Assembly (NCBI RefSeq): GCF_023278565.1
Contig: NC_064679.1
Span: forward strand, 496,001 to 560,000
DNA length: 64,000 bases
Direction: 5' to 3'
From: Colletotrichum lupini
Lineage: Eukaryota; Ascomycota; Sordariomycetes; Glomerellales; Glomerellaceae
Part shown: one piece after another, positions 23,374-33,951 of the stretch
Numbering within the stretch: the first letter of the stretch is position 1
Layout: each line of letters begins with the position of its first letter
Translations under genes and position numbers: made by a program
Notes under the pieces: generated by a model
Database searches by the model: none
What the model saw: only the letters and a program-made list of their open reading frames with translations
Told to the model about the DNA's origin: nothing

Positions 23374-24740
23374 CTAGTTTTTCTTCTGGTTGATGCCGAA
23401 CGTTGTGAGATGCGGCCAATCTAGAAAGCCTCATTAGCAAAGGACTCGATCATTACCAGTGAAGTAAGGTTGAAAGCTTACCGAAAGTCGTTCTGTCCGA
23501 ATTAACGCGGGAGATTCGCGCTTTCTGTCCCACGCTTAGTATCTCTCCAACAGCTGATCCAAAGCAGTACCCATAACGTCCAAAGACAGGACTATACTTG
23601 GCGCCCTTGTCAACTCGGCGATCTTTATTCAGCTTCTTCCACACCAATCCACGATCGTCACTCGCAGTCTTGCCAGTTTCATAGTCAACAGTAATGCTCT
23701 GGCAACGATAAAAATTGGCCGTCAGAGGCATCTGGACACCGCCGTCGAACGTCAACTCGCCCCAAAAGTCCTCTGCAAAGGGACCGCTTGCGCCTTTGAC
23801 GACGAGGTTCGGGCGGAACTTTCGAACGTCCATCGTCAAGTCGCCTTCTAGGCGAGAAGAAACCTCCGCGGTGGACTCTTCAGTGACGACGAGGTAGTGT
23901 GCAAGGTCGTTGAAGACAAGACGCTCCTCGGGAAACCGGGCAAATGGGACGAATGACCTGAGACGTCTAGCGAGTCTAGCCTTTTGCAGGCCTGCTTTGC
24001 TGTTTGGTGCCAAAGACCCCAGGACAGGTCGAGAGCCGTCACCAATATAGGCGAGTCTCGCCTCAACACCGAGGCGCTCCGAGAACCACGTCGCAAGTTC
24101 GTCGCCCATGTCGTAGGCTTTGGCCTGGCTCACGTGAAGGCTTGTGTCGATCACTTCTAGCCCCTCTGTACTTGGCGATAGGGCGAATCGGATTTCATCA
24201 GTGGTGGTGATGTTCGCTTCGTTGATAGATTTGCCATGCTCCGTTCCCCGGCCGTGCCATTTTACTATGACTTCTCCATCGGTCGCGTTTTCTTGCCTTC
24301 CATCATGCTCAATTGAAGCCCGGAATAGTGCCATATAGAGATAGTAGCCGATGAACATGGTCTCATACGTCTTCTTGGATGGGTCGGTCTTATCCCGGAT
24401 GACCTTTTGCAGGGAAAACGTCCTATCTCCGACTAAGCCGTACTTGCCCAAATGTGCTCGTTGTACAGCGCATCCTCCTAGCCCTTTGATGGGATATATG
24501 TATAGCTATGAAATTTCAATCAGAATCATTCAAATTGGCTATTTTGCACACTGGGAGGCCAAGTCGTACTTGTGTGATTTCTAAGGGTTCACTCGCTGGT
24601 TGCGGTGACCGGGCTAGCCGGATGCCCAAAATGAGAGCTATGATCGAGCAAGCTACCAGTGCAACGGCAGTGCTCATAGTTGTCAATGGATTGAGCGTCA
24701 TCTGGACTTCAGCCCATGTCTCATTCGTTGCAGGGTCCAT
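23374..24740 (-). CDS. Membrane-anchored MOSC-domain molybdenum-cofactor protein (mARC-like)
   Basis: MOSC proteins bind sulfurated or cysteine-ligated molybdenum cofactor and reduce N-hydroxylated compounds (mARC) or transfer sulfur. Three exons, 24740-24570, 24505-23482 and 23420-23374, encode 413 residues. An N-terminal transmembrane segment (about residues 20-42, hydrophobic with SIIALILGIRLARS) resembles the anchor of mARC enzymes. The MOSC N-terminal barrel starts with LYIYPIKGLGGCAV, rebuilt across intron 1. Later motifs are RPNLVVKG, FAEDFWGEL and YRCQSITVDYETGK, whose Cys matches the proposed Mo ligand of mARC. The last, tiny exon supplies DWPHLTTFGIN and the stop; without it the frame ends 10 residues later in intron sequence. 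It is divergent to the Zn2Cys6 factor at 25286. Confidence 0.88.
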
Positions 24741-25285
24741 TGTTGACTTGTCGTGAAGAGCTTACTCTTTATCGGGGTCGGTCGTTTGTCTACTCGAAAT
24801 TTTGCAGCCATTGGGTTCAAGACGGATTATGACCGCCCACCGGATGGGCTTCCGACGCGTTCTCTGATCTGCAAAACAAGGTTTGATCCCGGATAACAGT
24901 TACAGCTGTCACACAAAACAGTAGACCGGGTCATTTTAACTGCCGCTAAACCCCTTGGGGAAACTAGATGGACCAAATCTCGCAAACTTTGGAGCTTCGT
25001 CGAGTCAATCCAGCCCGGATCCCATCCGTGCTCATCCCCCTATTCCCCCGCACAGCTTCCCCATCTACCGAATCCTTCTCGAGCACTTGGGAGGAGGGGC
25101 CTTGATACCAGACGGGAATCCGAACCCTGCTGATAGCAAACCACAACATCAGGCTTGGATCTCCACTCACTCGTCACTATCTGCTATCGCGAACGTCGCC
25201 GAGAGCTTACTAGTACCCAATTCGACATTGACGCAGCCTTATAAAACATCCAGCTAGCCGTCTCTTGACCGTTGGAGCCCCAAAG
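24741..25285. promoter_or_regulatory. Divergent promoter of MOSC gene and Zn2Cys6 factor
   Basis: A 545-bp bidirectional intergenic region. TATAAAA at about 25240 is a possible TATA element for the regulator, 45 bp before its ATG. No repeat was recognised. Confidence 0.4.
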
Positions 25286-26641
25286 ATGCCCACAAACAGA
25301 GTCAGGGTAGTCGAGGGATCTTGTTGGCCCTGCAAGAAGCGCCGCATCAAGTGCGACCTGACAAAGCCGCGGTGCAATCGTTGCGCCAAGATTGGCGCGG
25401 ATTGCGACTTCAACGCTCGCCGCCTGAAATGGAGCACCCGGCCCACGATCAAGGCTCCGGCCATCTACCAGATCGCCACCAGAGACGCGCAGCTCGCGTC
25501 CTGTCTGGCTTCAGACGAACGGCGCGCCCTGGACTACTTCCACCACCGCCTGTGGCCGCTTCTCACGACGGCCCCGGAACCTTGCGCGGCCCCAATCTTA
25601 CAGGCTCTTGAGCATCGGGTCGTACTTCTCGCGGCGTGCGTCATTGCGGATGCGCACCGGGTTCTCCAGGACGGGAGAAACAGCCGCAGTCTTCTTCGTA
25701 TGAAGCGACTCGAGTGTCTTGCGGCCGTACGTGGTGAGGTCGGCGGCGCTCACATGGTCGATAAGAGTTCACTCATGACCCTGTTGCTTGCTGTGCTCTT
25801 ACTCTATTTCCACGACGGATACCTTGAATGCGCTCAGGCGTCTGCGTCAACGTCCAGTCATCATGGGGGCGTGAAGGCAATCATCGACAGTCTCGGGGGC
25901 ATTCTCCCGGTCCTGGAGACGAGTCATGAGTCGATCCACATGCTCCTCTCCGAATTTGCGTCAACGGATCTCACAACTATCATGCTCAAGGGAGGGAAAC
26001 CCTCGTTCCCTCACGAAATATGGGATTCGATTGAGAAGAGATCCGTATGGTGGGGAAGAGACATCCTTGGACGCTCATCCCTGGCCTCAGTTTTCCAGCA
26101 GATATCTCGGCTAACAGAGTTCCGAGATGCTCTGAACAACGGCACCGAGCAACTCTCAATGGAAACTATCCGCAAGTTCGAGACGGCCTTGTCTCCGATG
26201 TATGCCAAGATCACGGACACATGTTCAGATACTGGAGATGTCGATCCGGACTCGGAGGCAAACAACGATTTCACTTTAATTCGCGCCTTTCAGCATACGG
26301 CTCTCATCTACATGTATCGAGCCATTTGCGGCCTATTAGTCTCTCATTCTCTCGTACAGCAGCACGTTCTGCCGTGTCTAGAGTGCATCATCGATATGAA
26401 ACAGCCGTCAAAGGTGCTGAATTGTGTCATTTTCCCTTTGCTCGTTGCTGGTGCGCATGTTCAGTCCCCGAGACACAGAAAAGCAGTTCTGGGTATCCTT
26501 CATATTATTCGTGATGAGATGCGGTTTGCTAGCTTACATACTGTCTCTGAGGTTTTGTGCGGTGTATGGAAGGCCGCTCGAGAGGACGTAACGTGGTCGG
26601 AAACGTACTCCGACTTGGCGTCAGATGCCGTCGTGCTATAA
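25286..26641 (+). CDS. Zn2Cys6 fungal transcription factor
   Basis: A nuclear regulator of 451 residues in a single exon. The ATG at 25286 (MPTNRVRVVEGSC) puts the zinc cluster at the extreme N-terminus: CWPCKKRRIKCDLTKPRCNRCAKIGADC, with the six Cys spaced as in GAL4-type domains. The remainder resembles the fungal-specific transcription factor region seen in short regulators of this class: it starts with ERRALDYFHHRLWPLL and has several hydrophobic helices, ending DLASDAVVL. No coiled coil is obvious after the cluster. It lies between the divergent MOSC gene and the convergent aldehyde dehydrogenase, whose stop is only 77 bp away. Its targets are unknown; neighbours are candidates only by position. 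Confidence 0.9.
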   Translation: MPTNRVRVVEGSCWPCKKRRIKCDLTKPRCNRCAKIGADCDFNARRLKWSTRPTIKAPAIYQIATRDAQLASCLASDERRALDYFHHRLWPLLTTAPEPCAAPILQALEHRVVLLAACVIADAHRVLQDGRNSRSLLRMKRLECLAAVRGEVGGAHMVDKSSLMTLLLAVLLLYFHDGYLECAQASASTSSHHGGVKAIIDSLGGILPVLETSHESIHMLLSEFASTDLTTIMLKGGKPSFPHEIWDSIEKRSVWWGRDILGRSSLASVFQQISRLTEFRDALNNGTEQLSMETIRKFETALSPMYAKITDTCSDTGDVDPDSEANNDFTLIRAFQHTALIYMYRAICGLLVSHSLVQQHVLPCLECIIDMKQPSKVLNCVIFPLLVAGAHVQSPRHRKAVLGILHIIRDEMRFASLHTVSEVLCGVWKAAREDVTWSETYSDLASDAVVL

Positions 26642-26718
26642 TTAATTCAAAAAGGAAGTTTGGGGCTGGCAATAGATCGTGTGGCTTTGGGCTTTCAAGA
26701 TTTCTCTACTTGACCAGT

Positions 26719-28333
26719 TCACAGCTTGAACCCCATGTTGACGTGCACTGCCTTTGTCTGTGAGTAAGCAGCCAGACCAGCTTCTCCCAATTCGCGACCA
26801 ATGCCACTTTGCTTGACGCCACCGAATGGAACACGAATATCAGAGTCATTCGAGCTGTTGATCCAGACCATTCCAGATTCGAGGCGGGCGGCTACGCGAT
26901 GGCACCGCTCGATATCGCGTGAGAACAACGCAGCGCCGAGTCCGTATGAAGTGTTGTTAGCCAAAGAAACTGCCTCTTCCTCCGTCTTGAAGGGCGTGAT
27001 GGCGACGAAAGGACCGAAAACCTCTTCTTGGAAGATCCTCATATCTTTCTTCACGTCGGAAAAGACTGTTGGCTCGATGAAGAATCCTTTGCCATCCCCG
27101 ACGTTCTTGAATGGAACTCCACCAGTCACAAGCTTGGCACCTTCATCCTTACCGGCTTGGATGTATCCCAGAATCTTCTCATATTGGACCTTGATGATCT
27201 GCGGTCCCTGGAATGTGTCGTCGTCGAAGGGGTTGCCCACCTTGTTCTCAAGACATATCGCTTTGAACCTTGCAACATAGTCCTGGTAGACATCTTCATG
27301 AACCAGGATTCTGGATGTGGATGTGCAGATCTGGCCCTGGTTGCTCATGATGCCAACATGGCCCCATTTGCTGCTTGGTCGAGATCGGCATCGCTGAAGA
27401 CCACGAGAGGTGACTTTCCGCCGGTCTCTAGCGTGATGTTCTTCAGGTTAACGCTCGCAGACTTCATAATTTGTCTTCCGGTTGCTGTGGAGCCAGTGAA
27501 AGCAATTTTATCAACATTGGTATGAGAAACTAGGGCGTTGCCGGCTTCCCTTCCAAGTCCATTGACAATGTTGATAACGCCTGGAGGAAATCCTGCTTCC
27601 TTGATCAGAGTTGCAAAGTACAGGACAGAGAGTGGCGTTTGTTCGGCAGGTTTCAAAACCACTGTGTTGCCACACGCCAATGCCGGACCGAGCTTCCTGG
27701 AAGTTGAATTAGTTCGTGCCTTTTAACTGTGAAGAAGAAATTTCACTAACCATGCTGCCATCATGATTGGATAGTTCCACGGAATGATTTGTCCACAAAC
27801 TCCAATCGGCTGCTTGATTGTATACGCAAACTTCTGAGGCGTTGTCGGAATGGTCTCGCCGTGAATCTTGTCTGCCCAGCCAGCATAATAGCGTAGCGTT
27901 GAGATTGTTTCCGCCACATCTTCTCCGAGGGCCACGCCATACGGCTTACCGCCGTTCCACGTCTCAAGGGTGGCCAGAGTCTCTTGGTTTGCCTCGACGA
28001 GGTCGGCGAGCTTGAACATCAATCTGCCCCGATCCGTAGCAGAGATGTCACCCCAGCCTGGGGCATTTAGTGCTGCCCGTGCTGCTTTTACAGCCTTATC
28101 AACATCTTCAGGTGATGCGGCTTCAACTGCAGCGATCTCAGATTCATCACTATGATGTCGTCAGTCTCGTGGGATTCGACGAGTAACTTCAACTTCTTAT
28201 CGTACCTTGGGTTGATGGCAGTGATCTTGGATCCTGAGCTAGCCTTCACGAACTCATTGTTGATGAAGAGCCCTGTAGGCAGGGAGATCTTCGTGCCATT
28301 CGGCGCTGTGAGGCTCAAGGTAGCAGCTGACAT
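26719..28333 (-). CDS. NAD(P)-dependent aldehyde dehydrogenase, broken by a 1-bp frameshift
   Basis: The family oxidises aldehydes to carboxylic acids. Exons 28333-28206, 28149-27751 and 27696-26719 total 1505 bp, one short of a multiple of three. Joined, they would give about 501 residues, the normal length. Motifs seen: [14 protein letters not shown] near the N-terminus, [24 protein letters not shown] across intron 2, FTGSTATG (cofactor binding), LETGGKSP (general-base Glu), [11 protein letters not shown] (nucleophilic Cys), EVFGPFV, and the conserved end [10 protein letters not shown]. The frame changes between ADLDQAA and IMSNQGQ at about 27366-27370, inside a short T run on the plus strand. 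One extra base there restores the usual Lys-Trp-Gly pattern. This is either a sequencing error or a disabling deletion; as given, the enzyme would lack its catalytic Cys half. Confidence 0.9.
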
Positions 28334-29652
28334 CTTGGTGCGAACTCCGGAGGGTGTGGGTAAGGGGAATGAAACCAAGACACAACTGCCGTAGTTGAGC
28401 AAATCAGGGCAGGGTGACTTGCTTCAAGTCGAAGACGTGAGGCAGCCCGCCCTCTTATTATCCACGCAAACTGTCAATGCATGTCGGACAGACTAGGCAA
28501 TAAATGGGATCATTGTGTCTCCGCCATCAAAGTGTCCCAGACAAGTGGGGAAGCGGATCTGTGAAATTCTGCAGATCGTCAGCGGCTAGCTATCAGACGG
28601 GGGCCACACTGGCGGCTCGGAGATCCTGAAGCAGACAAAAGATGGACAAGATCCCGTCTCCTAGTCGTAAGTGCCCACCAGGTTCACATGTGTCCGGATA
28701 CTTCTCCCCACCTTAGTAACTCCAAGCTGTGCAGCGTCAATTTCAACCATCCCAACGCCAATGAGAGGGGTGCGGGGTTTCCCGCAGGAGCTGTCCGAAT
28801 TAGGCAACTTTTTTGACCATTGGCGCGGGGCTGTTGAGGTGCAGCAGCACAGGGTGGTCGGATAGCTTGAATTAGAGGGCCGGGAAGTGGAAGCTCAACT
28901 CGGTGATTGCTTGACATGATTCCAAGTTGCGGATACGAAGCATGAGACATTTTGCCCAGTCCCAAGTCGGGACTGGATATCCGAGACAGGCAACACACCA
29001 CTACATGTAGTGACGCTCAAGTTGCAGGTTGGTCGCATAGGCCTCAACTTTGGCCACGGCGGTCCATCACTACCCTGAGAAGGTTTCTCAACTGGAGCAA
29101 CCAAGCTCAAGTTATTTAAACTTACTTCAGTGCCGCCAATCAGAATTTTGCCAACAGTGAGCTTACTTGCGGGTTGCGCCACCGCTGCATTTGCAGCCGA
29201 CTTTGTATCAGGATGAACTTGCGTCTTGGCTTGGACCTTCTACCAAAAGTATAGAAACTAGCGGTATCGTCGCAAGCTCGCAATGATACGTCGGAGTATT
29301 ATTGGTGGTTAGTTAAGGTGAAGTTGAAAACTAACCTTTTTACACTCTCGGTATTCTACAGCCTAGCCATGGTCCCTTGAAGTCCACAAGGTGGTCCAAG
29401 GGCTGTCTGCAGTCACATAGTTGCATGTACTTGAAAGCATCAGAGTTGAGTGATTTTACAAAATTTCGCTCAGTTTGTCAAAACAAATGATGCACGGCAG
29501 AAGGCTATACGATGTTGCACTTGGTGACTGATGATGCTCTGAAGACAGATAGCCGATATGGTACATAAAGTACCCAAGACACCGCGCCGATGTTGATCGT
29601 GTCTAACCCACAAGATTGGGAAAGTTTCTCTTGCATCCTACATCCATGTTCC
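28334..29652. other. Intergenic, no gene seen
   Basis: About 1.3 kb between the aldehyde dehydrogenase start and the RidA-like stop codon. Short open frames lack any domain or splice support. No repeat or RNA was recognised. Confidence 0.55.
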
Positions 29653-30054
29653 TTAGACGGGGATCAACGCTTCAACTTCGATTTCAACCTGCATCCCTTC
29701 CAATCCAAGCTTGCCAATTTGGATGCACGTCCAGATAGGTCTATGATTCGGGAACAGTGTCTTGAACGTCATCGTCATGATGTCGAAACTCGAGTCCATA
29801 TTAAGATGATAGGAGCGAATCGCATAAATGTCCTTGAAGTTGAGGCGTGGGTGAACGGCTTGAAGAGCTTTGAGAGCATTCTCGAACGCAATAGCGATCT
29901 GCTTTTGGAGGTCGGTTGTGATATTCCCTTCCTCGTCCCAGCCGCCCTGACCTGATGTGCGAACGACGTTTCCGATCTTTACAGCTTGGGAGTAGTGGTG
30001 TTGCTCCGCGTTGGACTCAGTCCCTGGATAGTTGAAAAATTGGGCAGAAGCCAT
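29653..30054 (-). CDS. RidA/YjgF/YER057c/UK114-family protein
   Basis: A small trimeric protein of 133 residues in a single exon. Members with the canonical arginine deaminate reactive enamine/imine intermediates; others have unknown roles. Seen are the family patterns YSQAVKIGNVVRTSGQGG near the N-terminus, QIAIAFENALKALQA in the first long helix, and the C-terminal strand GMQVEIEVEALIPV with its Glu. The end of the protein has HRPIWTCIQIGKLGLEG where canonical members read RPART..V..L; the usual Arg before Thr is replaced by a Trp-Thr pair, so it may not be a standard imine deaminase. It stands alone between large intergenic gaps, close to the aldehyde dehydrogenase and MFS genes. Confidence 0.88.
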   Translation of the reverse strand: MASAQFFNYPGTESNAEQHHYSQAVKIGNVVRTSGQGGWDEEGNITTDLQKQIAIAFENALKALQAVHPRLNFKDIYAIRSYHLNMDSSFDIMTMTFKTLFPNHRPIWTCIQIGKLGLEGMQVEIEVEALIPV

Positions 30055-30944
30055 ATTTGGGACTGTAGAGGATTGTGGTAGGCTTAACCTAGTGTGCTTG
30101 AAAGAATAGAGAAGCAGTATTGATACATAAGATTCGTCAGACGGGCAACAGTACCATAGTTAAGCTAATTATCTACGCGAAAGGCAGTTGAGAAGGGCAG
30201 CCAAGAGGCTCAAGTAGTTTGCATGCAGCTAGTGCGGGGGGTCTGTATGGTGAAGTAATGCCAAGCTCGTACCGCTTTAGTATTGCAGGATATGCTCTCG
30301 GGTTACCGCTTTCAGATGACCTGTCTTACTCCTTAATTGAGAAACCAAGTGAATCAACGATGAGGGCTGGCTTGAGTGGTGTTCCACAACGTAAGTCTCG
30401 AGTTGGTCCATCTTGTTGCCCCTTTGGGAAGGATGTTGCTCGTAAAATGGAGGGGACGGCTAGATTTCCAGTTTAACGTGATAATGAATCAATTCTTCCT
30501 ATCTACCTTAGAAGCCCTCACACAACTCGGCTGAACTACTGCCCGAAATGCGATGGCTTGCACTCGTATTCGTGTCTCGCCAAATCGGAGAACCAAGATT
30601 ATGTCCTTGGCTTGCCTCATGAGTAGCACTAGAACGAAGGGATCCTCTATGAGACTTGGTCGCCGTGACTTTCAAAATGCTTGGGTGTAGGGTAGAAATG
30701 TCAAAGACAAAAATGTATGCGGGCAATCCAGGTGTACTGGGTGGCCTACAAGGATTCAGCTGCGCGGTATTCAGCGCTGACAAGTATCACATGTGTAGAA
30801 TAAGCTTAAGCCTAGGTGTAACTGCATGTAGGTTTTCATAACACAAACGCAGTGTGGTTAAAAGACCTCCTTTACACGTATGGAAAGAGCGAGAATTATT
30901 GCATTAAACTCTCTGTAAGACGTAGCTAATTTTTATGCAAAGAC
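30055..30944. other. Intergenic, no gene seen
   Basis: About 890 bp between the RidA-like start codon and the stop of the next MFS gene. No supportable gene, repeat or RNA. Confidence 0.5.
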
Positions 30945-32670
30945 TCAGTGTCCTGAAAGGCTATGCTTTTCTACCATGTCCCAGTAATGAGCCGCCGCCA
31001 TGCGTCGCAACGGTTTCCCTAAGTACATCATGACCAGACACAGTGCCCAGAATGTCACTCCAAGAACAGCTGTGACTATGAAGGCATCGCGAAGACCAAT
31101 GCTATTGATCATCGGCACTACAGCATAGCTGAAAGCGAAGCCTGGGTATGGTGAGCTTTGAATCTGACGCCAAGAGGAATGACGGCGTCAACTTACCCAT
31201 CGTGTTGCGAATAAGGATAGCTGACACGAAGCCCTCGCCAGCGAGGTCCTTGAAGCTGTCGAGGATATATGTGAACGCCATGCTGGTTCCCAGAGGGAGA
31301 GTGACAGAGATCAAGGCCAGCCCGAAAGCAATACCGACCCAGTGGATTTGGTATGAAGCCCCCACGCCGTATAGGATGCAACCGACAGGGTGGGCCACAA
31401 TAGCCAGGAAGCATAACCAAAGACGATGCTCTGGTTCCATTACTCCTCCATGTCGGCGGGCCATCCACACTGACAAAGTATCGCTCGCCAAGCTTGATAT
31501 CAGACATCCGATCGATACTCCAATCACCGAAGCAAGGTAAAAGAGGCCGATAACGTTGGAGCCAAAGTTGTATGGTGGGTTGCCAAGGATGAGAGCCAGA
31601 GACCCGCCAACTACGTTATATCACGAGAGAACACCTCCAACCAGAATACCGGCGAAAATGACGGAAGTAAATCGAAGGAGGTAAAAAGGCAACAGAGACT
31701 GCTTCAGCTGTCTTGGTTTTCTGTCGTCTTGATATCCCCATAGCTTGAATTTCAACCAGAAAGGGTTTTCGGGTGCTACATTGACGCGGTTCGGTATAGT
31801 GCGTGTCTCGATTTCAGAATTGACACTGGCTGCACCTTCCGCAGGCTGAGGCTTCTGGTCTTCGGTCCGCTCGGTATCGATTGCGCTCTTGTCGCTATCA
31901 AAGAGCCCCCGCTGCTGATCGGTGATGCCACCAACATCGACTTGTGAACTAGGCCTGCAGAACATGGTCTCTTCGAAGAAGAGAAATGTCAGAATGGTTA
32001 TTACGCCACCTGTAATGGATAGGATGTACTGGATCCAACGCCAACCCAGGTCTTCGGCGATGAATCCTGTAGCGACTGGGCAGAGGAAGGCACCACACCA
32101 CAACATCCAACTGTAGATACCCATGTAGAAGCCTCGTTGGTGGACGAAATACAGGTCGTCAATTACGACTTCGATCAGAGTCTCCATTGGCGAAGAGACA
32201 ATGCCAATGATGATGCGATTAACAAAGAACTCGGCTCGAGACTTGACGTAGGCAGTCCAGAGACTGATAAAGGTCATCGCGACAATCGAATAAACGAGAG
32301 TCGGGCGCCTTCCGTAGTTGAGCGCGAAGTTCTGGGTGAGCAGAGTGCCCCAACCGAGAAAGAGGAACATGAGGCCATTGCCAGTGCTAAGGTCTGCTAC
32401 AGAAATGCCGGTGTCTGCTTCGATTTGCAGGTAGGCGGGAGACAGGCCGGATATGATTGCAGCGCCGAAGAAGCACCATATCATGACCCAGGAGATGTTG
32501 AACGTCTTGCGCTTTCGCGTCCATGATAGCGGATCGTTCGGGTCGCTGCTCGGTTGTGGAACAAGAACGATGTTGGTGTGCTCCGAGCCATGCTTCACGT
32601 CGAGGACGCCTTGTGTGTCGACTAGCTGCACCGTGCCCGGGATATCGAATGTGATAGTCGTGTTTGTCAT
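30945..32670 (-). CDS. MFS drug/metabolite transporter (DHA1-like), with an in-frame stop
   Basis: The family exports drugs, toxins or metabolites across the plasma membrane. Two exons, 32670-31197 and 31141-30945, total 557 codons including the final stop. The ATG at 32670 opens a hydrophilic tail with the fungal DHA1 pattern DPNDPLSWTRKRKTFN before helix 1. Also seen are NYGRRPTLVYS after helix 2, RGFYMGIYSW, and a long charged central loop before LLPFYLLRF. At codon 350 (31623-31621) a TGA stands where relatives have Trp, in LS-stop-YNVVGG. The frame is open on both sides and helices continue to LGKPLRRM near the end. An unusually short 39-bp intron could skip it, but that would delete conserved helix residues. 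The simplest reading is a Trp-to-stop mutation or a base error. Confidence 0.87.
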
Positions 32671-33951
32671 GATGGTTGCTGGCACGGCCCATACGCGAGA
32701 CCATCAAGAGCCCCAGCGGTGGCTCGACAATGATATACCAACCGACCAAAATTCTGCTCTTCTTCCATCGACTAAGAATTCTACACTACCACCTCCTTTT
32801 CTACCGATTCAACGCCAACGAGGCGGACTGGTAGACCATTAAACTGATGCATGGACCATCGGGCCCTTTTCCAAACTCTGAGGCCTCATCCATGCCGGCG
32901 CTAAACCGTACGAGGGTAGCAGATGGTCCAGCACTGCTAAGCCAGCCCCTCGAAGCATGTGTTAGGCGTAAATTAGTTGGCTGCGAATGCCACCTTTCTA
33001 GGCAGTCTTATCAATGCGGTATCTAAGTTCTGGAGATTTACTGCCCAACGAGGCCGTGCACGCGCGAGGATTTCTGCGTCCGATGCAACGTGAAGACACA
33101 AGCCGGCCCCGCGATGATTCACTTCCGGACGTTTGGCCGTGGGGGGAATGCCTCCACTTGAACCCGGAGACGCGGTAAGACGTGCATCTTTAGATAATGC
33201 AGGTCCATTGGTGGGTTCGACGTGCACTGAATGAGGTTGCAGATCCGGATGCCAAAGAAGTGGTCCAACATGTTTCCGAATTTGGCCATGCCTATCTAGC
33301 AGAGTCGCCCGGTTTGATAAGACGAGATAACCCCGTGGATACGGAATCAATGTCTGCAATCTCTACGTTAGGTATGATGTAGTTGGACGGGAAAACGTGC
33401 ATCACGCGACTGTTATACGGGCATGGCATGGATTATTGCGGCTTCGAAATGCGCGTGACATTTGATACGACCCAGGTGCGAGGCCATTGGTGCGATGGAA
33501 ATATTGAAATCAAACATTCATGCCGGTGATACGTATGAGTACAACATGAAGTTCCGATGCATACTTGCGTGGCAGTCAACATGGGAATGTATCACCAATG
33601 ATTGAATTCTGCGAAGAACGAAGAGACAACGACTTTGATATGAGTCTTCAGTCTCCTTGATTGACAGTCACACTCATAAACGGTATTATCGGTGCAGATA
33701 GTAAACTTTGATATTTTGATATTTGAAAGACTTGGCAACTTCAATCAGGGCATAACTCCAGCAGCGGTCTATTTGTGAGGAAAATCTTCTTCCCCATATC
33801 ATTACAAGTAATCATGTAAGACAGCCCTGTTCTTGTGAAATAACCGTTATCAACATTGAAACCTCCCTATCTTCTCTCAGGCTCTCAATCTGTCAAAACG
33901 TAGGCTTATCCGCGGGATCAACGTTGAGCGAAACGTGTGGTATCCGAAGTC
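32671..33951. other. Intergenic, no gene seen
   Basis: About 1.28 kb between the MFS start codon and the alcohol dehydrogenase stop. A 128-codon minus-strand frame at 32973-33359 has no domain or intron support. No repeat or RNA was recognised. Confidence 0.5.
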
